Assembly: GCA_039566865.1 (NCBI GenBank)
Contig: CM076961.1
Location: forward strand, 15,089,501 to 15,153,500
DNA length: 64,000 nucleotides
Direction of reading: 5' to 3'
Origin: Aurelia coerulea
Taxonomy: Eukaryota > Cnidaria > Scyphozoa > Semaeostomeae > Ulmaridae
The notes under the pieces are model-generated. The model was given only the letters and a program-made list of their open reading frames with translations. It was not told the DNA's origin and made no database searches. How positions within the stretch are numbered: the first letter of the stretch is position 1; each line of letters starts with the position of its first letter. The position numbers and the translations under genes are program-made. Shown piece after piece: positions 24,245 through 37,200 of this stretch.

Positions 24245-24531
24245 CATGGGTGAGAGGAAACAAGATGTTTAATGATACCTGTATTTTTCAGGTTGTTTCT
24301 GTCTGCTTTCCTTTTCAGCAACCTAAGCTCATCTTGATTCACGGCCTGAATGGCCTAGTTTTTATGAGAAACAAAATTGGGCCATTTAGGCCATTATGAA
24401 TTTGAATCAAGCTGAGCTTAGCTTGCTGCAAGGAAAAGCAGACAGAAACAACGATAGAAATACAGGTATGATTCGTGGATACATTTGATTAAACAATAAA
24501 CATCTTGTTTCCTCTCACCCATGGTTTTACC
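24245..24531. mobile_element. CCATGGGTGAGAGG MITE, copy 1
   Basis: CCATGGGTGAGAGGAAACAA / TTGTTTCCTCTCACCCATGG; arms contain GTCTGCTTTTCC/GGAAAAGCAGAC. Near-perfect at the ends. Confidence 0.82.
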
Positions 24532-24848
24532 TTCGCTTTAAGATTAAAACGAACAACATGAGTACCAAATGGAAATGCACTCCAAAAAAACAACGAGCAA
24601 CATGGAGAGCAGAACCAGTTCAGATGTTTTGTTTGTCCTATGGAGGTGGGGACGAGCTGACTTTACTTTGTGTTGAAAAGCACCTCCTCCCCTCCTCTGC
24701 AATACGAAAAAAAGTCTGCCCGCAGGCTACAAGTATGTCTTCTTCTTACTGAGATTCAATATCAAAATTTCACAGACCAGTTTTTATGCAAACAATTCAG
24801 TGTGACGATACATGACTTTTGAAACAAACTAGAAACTAAAAGTTACAT

Positions 24849-25177
24849 CAAGGGTGTTAGGACATCCATATTTTCATTAAAGATTAGTTACCTTGTTTGG
24901 ATTATTCTCGTTTGTGTTTGTTTATTTTTTCGTTTTACTTGTCTTTGAGCAAATTTTCAGCTTAACTTCGCCAAACTGGTTTCAGTTTGGTTAGCCACAA
25001 ATTGGTTAGCCACAAACCACTGCGGTTAGTGAGTTAGATTCGAATGTCCCAACTGAAAGCTGCTAGGTCAAGCTCAGCTGCAATCTTGCTCAAAGGCAAA
25101 GGCGAGAAAAACAAATCATAGAAAGCAAAATAAGGTAAATGATTTTTTAATCAAAAAATGGGTGTCCTAGCACCTTG
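24849..25177. mobile_element. GGTGTTAGGACA MITE, copy 1
   Basis: CAAGGGTGTTAGGACATCC / GGGTGTCCTAGCACCTTG inverted ends around a 330-bp imperfect palindrome. Confidence 0.72.
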
Positions 25178-25435
25178 GTTATATTTATAATGGTGACACA
25201 TCATAAAAAACTTCCTTTCATCCTTACCCTTCTTCCCTTGCACCAACCATTGATTACCGCATACAAAAATTTATACATTTTATACACAGATTTAACCTAA
25301 TTGTCCAACATTCAGTTACGTTATTGCATTTATAATCATCATTAATTAAAATCACTAAGAAATGATACTGTGTAACAGTCGTAGCTAATCTAAAATTAAA
25401 AACGCACAAACAATCTTCCAGCATACATGTTGCAC

Positions 25436-26592
25436 AATGTTTCATTAAATATAAACAATTAATAATATCAGTAATTGTGTTTCGAACAGAGTTTTATTTC
25501 ATACAACGTTTCGGGCTTAAACCCTTATCAAGTCACTTGATAATGGGTCTGAGCCCGAAACGTCGTATAAACTTGATAATGGGTTGCAGCCCGAAACGTC
25601 GTATAAACTTGATAATAGGTCTGAGCCCGAAATGTCGTATAAATTTCATAATAGGTTTGAGCAGGTCGTATAAACTTGATACTGGGTTTAAGCCCGAAAC
25701 GTCGTATAACTCGATAATGGGTCTGAGCCTGAAACGTCGTATAAACTTGATAATAGGTCTGAGCCCGAAATGTCGTATAAATTTCATAATAGGTTTGAGC
25801 AGGTCATATAAACTTGATAATGGGTTTAAGCCCGAAACTTCGTATAACTCGATAATGGGTCTGAGCCTGAAACGTCGTATAAACTTGATAATAGGTCTGA
25901 GCCCGAAATGTCATATAAACTTGATACTGGGTTTCAGCCCGAAACGTCTATAAACTTGATAATGGGTTTAAGCCCGAAACTTCGTATAACTCGATAATGG
26001 GTCTGAGCCTGAAACGTCGTATAAACTTGATAATAGGTCTGAGCCCGAAATGTCGTATAAACTTGATAATGGGTCTGAGCCTGAAACGTCGTATAAACTT
26101 GATAATAGGTCTGAGCCCGAAATGTCGTATAAACTTGATAATAGGTATGAGCCCGAAATGTCGTATAAATTTCATAATAGGGTTGAGCAGGTCGTATAAA
26201 CTTGATACTGGGTTTCAGCCCGAAACGTCTATAAACTTGATAATGGGTTTCAGCCCGAAACCTTGTATAACTTGGTAATGAGTTTAAGCCCGAAACGTCA
26301 TATAAACTTGATAATGGGTCTGAGCCCGAAATGTTGTATAAATTTGATAATGGGTTGAAGCCCGAAACGTCGTATACACTTAATAATGGGTCTGAGCCTT
26401 AAACGTGGTATAAACTTGATAATGGGTTTCAGCCCCAAACGTTGTATGAACTTGATAATGGGTTTAAGCCCGAAACGTCGTATAACTCGATAATTGGTTT
26501 GGTGTAAGCTGCATGCAATAAAACTCTGTTCGAAGTACAATTATTTATATTATTATTCGTTTGTATTTAATCTAAAATTAAGTATGAAACCC
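25436..26592. mobile_element. Foldback element made of a 36-bp minisatellite
   Basis: Inverted termini (TTCGAACAGAGTTTTATT / AATAAAACTCTGTTCGAA, alignable outward for about 60 bases) enclose about 28 units of roughly 36 bp, core GATAATGGGTCTGAGCCC then GAAACGTCGTATAAACTT, at about 25535-26500. The first unit is inverted, so the array starts head to head. A diverged unit (CATAATAGGTTTGAGCAGG) recurs every few units, showing higher-order duplication. Open frames on both strands are a by-product of the 12-codon period. Confidence 0.85.
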
Positions 26593-26846
26593 TTGGACAC
26601 ATTTCTGGTATTGTTTCAGTACGTAGTACGAAGTGAACTCTATGTGATGGTGGACAAATTCTCTGTGTTGTGTCGTCCAATTTGGTATTGTTTTCAAGAA
26701 ACAGTTATATTGTTTTTTCAAATTCGTAACGGACAAGATATTGCTCTTGATGCTTGATTAGAAAAAGAATTACGAAGTTGAAATCGTTGTTTAATTGGGC
26801 TCAATGTTGGAAAGATTTCAAATCATTTGAAACGACAGCTAGTTAA

Positions 26847-27138
26847 AGGGGCTCCGTCGTCAAAATGTAAATAAACGATGATTTTTGCAGTTTTTTGAAA
26901 GGTGATATCACACAGGATTTTCGTATTTTTTTCAAAATGAAAGTTGCTGTTTGGGCATTAATCATTGTACTTCACCAAGGAACAAACCAAACATCCATAT
27001 CTTCTACGATTGCTGGTCGCTTTTTGGTGGCTTGGGTGAAGCCACCAAACAAACTGCAGAGAACAATGGATGAACAATGGATAATCCCCGACACGTGCGA
27101 GTTTACGGATTTGTTTACTGTTTGACGACGGAGCCCCT
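26847..27138. mobile_element. TTAA-flanked MITE
   Basis: TTAA-AGGGGCTCCGTCGTC / GACGACGGAGCCCCT-TTAA. A TTAA target duplication suggests a piggyBac-type origin, though TA with longer ends is also possible. No transposase. Confidence 0.75.
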
Positions 27139-27139
27139 T

Positions 27140-28223
27140 TAAGGAATCGTCCGAATTGACCGGTTAGCTTGGAAATGTGTAGCCGACAAAACTGCTTAAA
27201 TACCAGCATTTGGATGATAACGTAGTTTGCCGACTTCATGTCGAAAATATGAAATGCTGAATGTTTCAATTAAATATCCAGAAAAATTGCATCCTTCTGG
27301 ATCCCTAAACTCCTTAGACTTCTTAAACTGCGCACTGTCGAAGCCTCGAAATACTTCTCCCAGCCTGTTTTTCTTTATGTGAAATGTCGAAAAATGCCTT
27401 TTGTGTTTTCACATTGATATTAAGGCAATATCATTGCATCCCATCCTTACATGTTAATTTAGTTTGCCCTCTGTGACATTTGCAGCTACGTTAAAACCTA
27501 TGAAGTAACACAATTTAGATTCAATTAACATTTTCCTGATATCATAGTGTGCTCCAATTCATGTAGCTGGCAGAAAGAGCAAATCTTCGCCTATTTGAAG
27601 TCAACACTTCGCTATGGTATAATTTCTATTGATTTATATTGAAAGAGTAACAGCAGAAGACGTTTGACCAAAATTAAATTTTCTGCCTCATGATTGACCA
27701 AAGTCAAAACCCCAGACATTCGAAATTGCCCAAAAGTTTCATGCTGACTACCGGGTGAATAAACCAAATGGATACGTTTGCAAGCCCATAGTTTGTTTTT
27801 TATGATGTAGGTATTGTCAACTTAGATAACAGAATTTAGTTAATTTAAATCGATCTTATTATCTAAGTTGAAATTGTTAGCTACTGAATACGAATCATGG
27901 ATAAGAATACCTGCAGCTGTTGATGACTTTTTATCAATCAAACTAAAGCTGTCATTCTTTTAATCAAATTCATATCTATCTAAGATCAGAAATTATCATA
28001 AAAACTGGGATAAAAACAAACTCACGATGAGTCCAGTTTCTTTGAAATTGTACTCGATGATGATGAAATCAGAATAAGAAAACTTGATGAAAATCTAGCA
28101 ATCTGCGGGCTTGCAAACATTCCAATTTTTTTTTTACTTACTTGGTCAACGCATAGTGTATTGACTGACTATGCTGTAGGTATAATACAATCGACTTATT
28201 ATTCGTGCCTATTTAAATGTTCC
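27140..28223. other. Intergenic stretch downstream of TRPC
   Basis: AT-rich, 3' flank of TRPC. A short ACCGGGTGAA scrap near 27750 may be a MITE end. No canonical AATAAA directly after the TRPC stop. Confidence 0.4.
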
Positions 28224-28295
28224 TCATAATTTAACGTGAATCTCCGATTGCTCTGTGCTCGGTTCGCCAGCGAATGATATATCTAACCCAGAATC
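28224..28295 (-). CDS. TRPC: TRPC exon 9 (C-terminal end)
   Basis: Acceptor CTCTCTTTTGCAG| in phase 0, then 23 codons and TGA: DSGLDISFAGEPSTEQSEIHVKL. The ending Val-Lys-Leu fits a class II PDZ-ligand pattern. Homology cannot confirm so short an exon; acceptor quality, phase and short clean ending support it. Confidence 0.6.
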   Translation of the reverse strand, partial: DSGLDISFAGEPSTEQSEIHVKL

Positions 28296-31200
28296 CTGCA
28301 AAAGAGAGTTAGAGAAATTTTCAAAAACATGTAAAAGCCATGATACCTTACTGCAAGTATTTGCGTCAGTATTTAATCTGGAATTCTCCTGTAAAAAATA
28401 CAAGGCTAAACTTGGCCTTGTACAGGCCAAGTTTTAGCCTTGTAGCAGGGATTATGACCTTGTTATGACCTTGTACTAACCTTTGAAGAAAATTACAAGG
28501 CTATCAGTAAGATTCCAAGCTTCAACCAGTCTAGCACAAGGCTTCCACAAGGTTTCTACAAGGCTAATTAGCATGTTTCGAGCCATTCACAAGGTTACAG
28601 CAAGGCTTTTCTAGGCTAGAATAATGTTACAAGGCCATAACTACAAGGCTTGTGCATGGCTATTACATGGCCTTGTATTCTCCTACAGACTACTATAACA
28701 GCTGTTCAAACAAGGACAGATTTCGTAGCCCCATAGCGTGAGTTGCTCCTTCACAGTCAATTCATTTCCAACGTTTGCACAAGGTAATTATCAATACAGA
28801 GTCTTTCCAAAGATGTGCTGCGCTTTTCTTTTCGCCGTTTTAGGGTTTCGTTGAAGGTTTAAGCTGGAAACAATGATTCCTCAGAGCTGTGAGGCACATA
28901 AAGGCCCCCCCCCTCCCCCACAAACAGTACAGGCTCTGTATCCTTTCTCTGTTAACCTGGCCTGTCAAATCGTGGATTTGTATTCATCCTTTAAACAACA
29001 TTTTCATTTATATGTTGCATGTTGTTTCTGCGTTTAAGATGAGTTATCCAGAACCTAACATAAGGAAGTTTTACAGGTCCACAGTTCAGAAGAAATGGTT
29101 GTGATCTTTTGTTAATCACCCAACGCCTCGGATATGGTAGTTAAAACTTACAAAGAAGTTTTGATTTACATCTTCGGGTCCAAATGTATTTCAGGAAGTG
29201 GAGTTGTGCTAGGTGTTCCTCGTCAATATGTCCTTGGGTCAGTGCTTCTTATAATTCTGTTAGCGAACTATTTAATGGATGCTTTTCATATTAAAAGATG
29301 TTGTTAAGAGACGTCTTGGGGGTGTGATGCAAATAAACAGAAACACCTTTGCTGCATGTCACTACATCATGTCAAATCACTGATCCTAGTTAATTTTTTG
29401 AATATTATAGGTTTTGTCCCGGTAAGTTGCAAATTGTTCCTGCAAGCAAAGCGAATTATCGGTCGATAAAGTAGAAAAACCAAGAGCGCTTCTTTCTAAC
29501 TGTTAAAGGCAAGGAGTAGCCACTGTTGTTCCTCAATTATCTGTCTTTGGGCGAGTGCTATTTAAAAATTCATCAGTGATGTGTTGCTGATGAAGCTGGT
29601 CATTAAACTAGACTTATTACAAATCGTTCCACTTTTGACTCGCAAATAGGATATCTTTTTACCTGCCTATCCATTGAATTAGATTAACAGGTTTGGATCA
29701 AATATACGTTGGTAAGGACCGAGCTCTAGGAAGAACTTTGATAAGTAGATTGAGGATTATGTTGTCTCACCTCAAAACTCCGCATCTTCTGCGGGAATCC
29801 TCTTTTATTTTTTCGAAGTTGATCAATGAAAGATCGTACACTTGCTTCGAATTCAATATTTTCTTTAAGACTTGGTTGCTTCGTGCCTTCATTTTCTAGT
29901 TCAGCTATGTCTATCTTGTGTTTCGTCTTCAGATATCTTTTGACCAACAATTTCAATGTTTTCTGCAAAAAATAATGTCGCAATTATCTGGAATGAGTAA
30001 TTACATGTTAAAGTAGAATTCTATTTGTCAAAGGCAAAGGAAATTGTGTTTTTGCCATCACCGAGTGAAGAGAGAAGGGCCTGACAAAATGAAGGGCCTG
30101 TTTGATAAGTCTAGAGCAGTAAGGGTGATCAATTACAATAGGTGCAACGACAAAAGTTTATTGTTGATTTTATTGAAAATACCCGCGAATAAAAGCAATC
30201 GGAAGGCTTTGCCTGAGCATTTTTGCGTTATCGCAAATCTCACCTGCTATCAAGGGTGTTAGGACACGGATATTTTAATTACGTATTTATTTACCTTGTT
30301 TTGATCTTCGTCTTGTTTTCTTGTCTTGTTTTCTTCTCTGTTCTGTTTCCTCTTGAACTGATGTAAATGCCTCGTGTTATTTGAATATATCTTCCTTGTA
30401 TTCCTGTGTCTTAGCGCGCCTTCGCAGAAGAAAGGTTTCAAGCCGCAAAGTATTTAATATGGCATTGCGGTTTGAAACCTTTCTTCTACGAAGGCGCGCT
30501 AAGACACAGGAATACAAGGAAGATATATTTAAATAACACGAGGCATTTACATCAGCAAGAGGAAACAGAACAGAGAAGAAAACAAGACAAGAAAACAAGA
30601 CGAAGATCAAAACAAGGTAAATAAATACGTAATTCAAATATCCGAAATAAATCATCCAAAAAAGTATTTGAAATGGACTAGAAATTGCTACTAGATCCGA
30701 AAAGACTCCTAGCAAGTGACAAAAGTTGTATTCGAATAAAATTTGTAGTTGGCACTGCGATTTTTGCTGTAAGATGCTGAAAAACTTTGTTTGTAACAAG
30801 AGGTTTTGTCGAGGATTGTAACTCCTAAGAGAAGCTACTACCATGGAGAAATGGAACCAAAAAGTGTCATTCTTCGAAGACAGAGCTAACTGGGTAGGAC
30901 TTTATGATCCATCATGCTCTGGTAAAGCATACCTCGTATTCTGTTGGAGCTTGGTTGTCGCTGCGTGGAGATTTTTCCTGCAATGTAAAAGAACCATTAT
31001 TGCTAACAAAATCGAAACTGACTTTTTTTAATTTGTCTCTTAATAAACAATGGTTTTCAAAACTTTTCAGTTGGGTTGATGCAATGAAATTGTGCTAACT
31101 TGGCAGAAAGGGGAATTTGGTAGAAGAGTAATGAGATCTGATTGATTGTTTTTTCGCTCGAGAGAGGCTTACTGGTTTCGTTTGCAATAGAATTACTTTA

Positions 31201-34200
31201 TTTTGATTCTGAGCTTTATGCATTTTTGCTGCAGTAGAGAATTTGATTTCTGGAAATTCTTGGAAATTGTGTTCTGCAGAGATCTCCATTCATATTAGTC
31301 ACGAAACGGACTGAGAGCATGTTTCAGTCAATTGCACTTTGGGCAGATCTCTTTGACCCCCGGACCGTGCGATCTGTTCTTCAAGAATATGGAAATCAGC
31401 CTCATTGCGATTGTTTTCTCCGGGGGGGGGGGGGCACTCTATTTTTCCCCAAGGTGACGGACCGGCCGCTGAACAGGGTATCATTTTAAGGAATTTGACT
31501 CCGGGATAGGGTGCTTTTTCAGATTTTCCAGTAGCACCTCCCCGTATGTTCGTAGACCAAGTAGCATAGGTATATCATTTCATCCTCCCAAGAGAATGTC
31601 ACTTGCTAAAATATGTTGAAGCCTTGCTGAAAGTCAGAAATATTAAGAAAATTTGGTCGTAATTTTAGGCATGTTTTGGCAGACCATAATTTCAAGAGAG
31701 AGTGGCTGATTTCAGTCCGGTAAATTTTAAAATACATTTGAACGTGTCCACCATTAAATAATTTATCTGCCAATCTCATCGTCTTGATATCCGGAAGCAG
31801 TGGCCTTATATGGTGATAAAGACCTTTCTCGTGACTTAAACTCGAAAATACTCGAGTTGACTTTACGCTTCATCCACAAAACTGGTCGATTTGACTAATA
31901 TCATTTCAAATTCTAGTCACATACCATGCAACCACCAAATCTCTTAAAGTAATGTTTCTGTTTGTTTGGAAATCCTGTCTCGCATTAGATGTCAGGTATG
32001 AGGTATGATAATAAAAACACAAAAAATAGACTGTTTCTTCGTTTTTCATTTGTTTGTGAGTCATTACAGCCCCAACCTGACAGCTAATGTTAGACATTCT
32101 TCTGTAAAGTATTTATCGTTTATGTCTGTAGCATTTATGTAGAATTGTATGTAGTTTAACTCTTGTTTTTATTTAACACCATGGGGTAGTCATAGTCTAT
32201 TGCTCCTCATGGTATAGTTCTTGTAGTATTGTTAAGTAGTTTGTAGGTAGAGTAATCTGCAGCATGTATTGTAAATTTTTAAAGGTATATATAGAAAAAA
32301 GCAGTGGCCTTTCAAATGGAGATTACTTTTTTTACTCAACCCAAAGTGCGTTCTCACCTCTTTCTTATTTTTCCCGTTCTTTATTTTCAAATATATCTTG
32401 CGTATTGATTTCCAACTTGGAATCAAATTGAAAGGACAAGGAAGAAAGTTCTCGTTTCCAATGTAGTCAACCCATAACTGTGATTTGGCATATTTATGTT
32501 CCACCTCGATGTTATTCTACGATAAACATAGAGAATGTTCACTGAATAGGTGAAGGTGAAGGTGAAGTTGCAGTTTTTAGCACCAAGCGCTGGGATCACA
32601 GAAGTAGCTAAACGCTAATCGTGTCTGCGACCCTGGTCATGACGCTCAAGTGGCGAGGCTATAGCGGGTATCGAGCCCTGTCCACCTGACTGTTCTGCCT
32701 GCAAAGTCAGAGGATTACACCACTGCGCCACAACACCTTCAGTATCCAGCATAGAAATATGTTATCCAGTCCAGGTATCACAACAACAACAACAACAACA
32801 AAAACAACAACAGCAACGATTTTTAAACTTTAATTTCGATGTGCTTTAGGCACTTGCTTAGACCAAAAGGCTAAAGCTCTTCTGGTTTGCATGAAGAGGC
32901 AAATTTGAGCGTTCAAGATCGATATTTCTGCTCTCAAAGCACCAATACCAACAAACATGGTGTCTATGTCCAAGTTAACTATCAAGGAACATTTTGAGAG
33001 TGATTAGCCATTGATTAAAGCTAAATTTACATCGCTAGAGTCAATCAAATCTGTATACATTTTTTTGGGACACCTGGTACTTTATATGAACATAAAAGAA
33101 AATTGTGGCACTCAGTTAATTATTCATTGTAACTGTTGTAACTCAGTTTCAGTTGTTTATTGATAGAAAGGTGACGCACCGTAGCTTTTTTCTTATTGGT
33201 CAATTTATAACACAATTAATAATAGCCTTAGATAACGGACTCATCATATTAAACCCATAAACGCAACAAAAACACCGAAATCAGTAGAAAGAAGACTATC
33301 AACTCCTGTAAAAGAAACAATAACCAAAATTAGCCTGTGACATTGTTTCTTTTGCAGGCTTATTTTGTTATTGTTTCCTTTACAGGAGTTAATAGTCTTC
33401 TTTCTACTGATTTCGGTGTTTTTGTTGCGTTTATGGGTTTAATATGATGAGTCCGTTTTTTAAGGCTATTTTTAAATTTTGTACCACGAATCATTTGTTT
33501 ATAATTAATAATGTTGAAACAACAAAATTAAACGTACCTCGATTTGTTGGTATGAATTGCTCATCATAGCAATCAACATATTCAGCAAAACAATCATCGA
33601 AACTCCATAGTACAATGTAAACAAAAATCCACTCCATAAGTAAATAATTCCTCCATCATCGAAATCTTCCAGACTCTTTAACCCAACCATGTTTAGACTT
33701 GCCCATGCAAGAGTGACCATTGTTGCCGGGAGTCTACGAATGAAGGATGGTTGTAATATTCGGAGCCATAGCGCATTTTTTACAATACGCGTTACAGGCT
33801 ACACTACTTACAAAATTATTATACAATATCACTGGAATGATACCAGGGGGATCAAAAGCCCGTGTCCACTCTGCATCCATTTCATATGGAAATAAAACTA
33901 CTAGAGTCTGCTGTCTCAAATTAGATGTCACGCGAAAATTCCACGTAGAAGTGCTTTGGTAAAGAAAAAGGGAGGGGGCAGGAGAAGCTACGCATTATTC
34001 AGGCTAGGAAATTCCAGCATTTTTAGGCTTACCCATACTAAGGTGGCCATTGTTGCTGGGAGTCTACAAATGAAAGCAAAATGGTTATCAGAGAGAGATA
34101 CGTAGTAAGACAGCAATAGAAAGCAAGATGGGAAGGTCAAGGATCTTATTATCAAGCTTCATAGCATAGGGCTCAAATCTTTTCAAATCTGAAAAAGGTG

Positions 34201-37200
34201 GGTGTAAGATTTATGACGTTTTTCTTTGAATTGAATGGCTTGAAAGGAAATTATGGTACTTTGCTGTAAATCTGCCGTTGATTTTTTAAATTCTTTCGAA
34301 ATGGCAGCAATTTAATAATTTTTGAAAAATTCATCGAAAATTTTGAAAATATTTACATCGTAAATCCTAAACCGATAGGAGGAAATGATATTTTATGAAG
34401 GTTTATAATATGGTTGTAAGCAGAAATATGTAGCTTTTCTAGTTTAGGATTTGGAAATTTGATGACGGCATGGCCTCAAATTTAATAAATGTCGCCATTT
34501 TGAAACTACTCAAGATATCAATAAATTTCCACTGCAGATTTACAGCAAAAAATCCCCTCTAAGTTCCTTCCAAGCAATTTAATTCAAAGAAAGCTGTGAT
34601 AGAATTTTACACCGACCTTTTTAAAGATTTGAGCCCTATGTTAAGCTTGATAAGAGTAGTTTCAGTGGGACCTAGGTATGATGGGTCTGGAGTTTAGAAA
34701 AGAAATTTGGGTCTTGGACTCTTTCAACCCCCTCCAAGCAAGATAGAAATACAAAATATAAGAAGACAGGTACAGATTTTGGTACAGGAAATGCCTGCTA
34801 AATTTTGTTAGTGCATTGTGCCGTGGAGATGTAGTAAAACTTATCATACGAGTGCCATTGGTACAGCATAAGGCTCAAATCTTTAAAAAGGTAGGTGTAT
34901 AATTCTATTACAGTTTTCTTTTAATGAAATGGCTTGGAAGAAACTCAGGGTTTTTAGCTTTAATCTGTCTTGGAAATTCATTGATATCTTCATTAGTTTC
35001 AATGTGGCGGCATTTATTAAATTTGCGGCTATGACGTCATCAAATTTCTAAATCCTTAACCAGAAATGCTACAGATCTCTGCTTGCCACCATATTGTAGA
35101 ACTTCATGAACAATGGTTTTCTTGAAAGTCATATGATTTTTTCTCTTTCGGTTTAGGATTTATGATGATTTAAATGTTTTCAAAATGTTATATCATTTTT
35201 TTCAAAAATCATTAAACTGCCACCATTTTGGAAAAAATCAATATATCAAAAAATTTCCACGGCAGATTTACATCAAAGTACCATAAGGTCCTTTCAAGCC
35301 ATTAAATTCAAAGACAAATGTCATAGAATTTTACACGCACCTTTTTAAAGATTTGAAAGATTTGAGTCCTATGCTCATAGGTACTGAAGAAAGAGAAGTC
35401 TTACCTAGCGGATTATCATTTATCATTATCACTGGATGGCAGATTGAACCGTCACTGACTTGTCATCATGAAAATGATTGAATTGTTACTGAATTTCAAA
35501 ATCTAACCTTCCTATAACCCTCCCTGAGACAATCTCATACAATCATGTCTGATGATTGATTTTGTAAAATGTTGCTTTTCTGTTCAAAACAATTTTCACT
35601 GACTGTAGGATCAAAATCTCGAAAACTGTCCACAAGGCTAAATACTTGAAACTTGAACAAGACACAATGGTAGGGTGGTATTTTTGAGAGTCTGCCTTCT
35701 CAAGCATTTCTGATAGAAACAAACTCACTTTTTCACAAGATTTGGATATATATTGGAAAACCCGTTTAATATAACATTTTACCTACCCTTTGAATCCTTG
35801 ACCAAGAATATTCTGTACTGACGTTGTATGCACTGTTGCATTAAATTTCTGATTTGTACCATCTAAAGAACTATGCAGGAACACCATTCCAACAGAAAAT
35901 GACCAAAGGACCACACAGCTTATAAAAGCAAACTGAAATATCACCTGGAGAAGAAAGAATTGAATTTTTTTAGCCTGCTCCTCATTAGGTCGTTGAGATC
36001 ACTAAAATTTAAATCTAGATTCTATCCTCATTGCTTATCTGAATGAAATGAACTTGATCTTGAGATTAGACTTGCACCGTCTGTTGCTGTTTTTAAGAAG
36101 AAGCTTTTGTCAGTAATTAGACCCCCTGTAAAATCTATCTTTGGCATCCATGGCCCAACAGGTCTATCCTATCTCACTCAACTCAGGGTTGGTCTCAGCA
36201 AATTAAACCTTCACGAATTCAAGCACAATTTTAGGGATACCATAAACCCAATGTGCCCTACGAACGATGGTATCAATGATACAGAAAACTTTTGTTGCTT
36301 TGCCCCTTCCCTTGCAGTACCACGCAGAGATCTTCTCGCTAGAGTTTTTGCTTTATTACGACCATTTGGATACACAAATCTCCAAAATAATGTTCTAATG
36401 CGGATTTCATCGTATGGTGATAAACATTTTCCCAACGAACTTGTTAAAAATATACTCCTGCTAACTCTACAATTTATCCCGTTATAAGCCACAAAACCAC
36501 AGCCACCATGTCCCATTTAAGTAAACGTATTCTTCTTTTCTTTGCTTTTATTTTGTTCTTCTTTTAGTTGTATATTTAGCGTTTGTCTCGACAGAGGCGC
36601 CACAGGCTTCATGATGCGGCGGGGGCAGGAATCGCAGAAAGAGCACCTTGGTGTGGCAAAGTTTGCCGTTGAAAATAATCGGGAATCGTCGTTTAGGTCA
36701 TAGCTCCATCATTTTTCAACGGATTTTTATGGGGATGGTAGCAAACTTTAATCGAATATCTGAAGAGCAACATCATGCAGAAGTTTGGCAAGAATCTTTT
36801 GCCATTTTGTCGCAATCTTCAGGGAAACGGGGCACAATTTTTTTGGGACACCCTGTATAGGAATACTTGCTAAAGGTAGAATTATCGTCCTTATGAAAAG
36901 GCAGAGGCATCGGCTTCAAAGGATAGCTATTCTCCTGGAGGTCATGTGGACACGGAACTGAAATGGTCTACTCAACTATAAAAAGCGATCAGTAAAATCT
37001 CCAGAGGAATTGGTGTACTACGGTATTCAAAGCACCATTTGCCAGTTGTTTTAACCATAAAACCGATGTACAAAAGTCTTTTCGAGGCATATTTCAGGTA
37101 CTGTTGTCCCGTATGGGGCAATTTTGGGGTAACTGCGCTTGATATAGAAACTGCAAAATCGAACTGCAAGTCTAGTTACCAATGGTCCATATGACACACC

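Noticed and set aside
25500..26500. CRISPR-like spaced repeat
   Set aside because: Units are directly adjacent with no unique spacers, in an animal genome.
25477..26540. Several open frames on both strands in the minisatellite
   Set aside because: They arise because the repeat period is a multiple of three; the repeated peptide has no sign of selection and the array lies inside a foldback element.
26940..27125. Signal-peptide-like start (MKVAVWALIIVLHQG)
   Set aside because: It lies within a TTAA-flanked MITE and no downstream exon joins it.
30377..30844. 155-codon minus-strand frame
   Set aside because: It spans the hairpin MITE at 30251-30650 and has no recognisable domain.
33736..33950. 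Possible extra TRPC exon on the minus strand (TLVVLFPYEMDAEWTRAF..., ending at a GTAAGT)
   Set aside because: Its ending phase does not fit the pore exon, while exon 5 joins the pore exon directly in phase 2 and matches family spacing.
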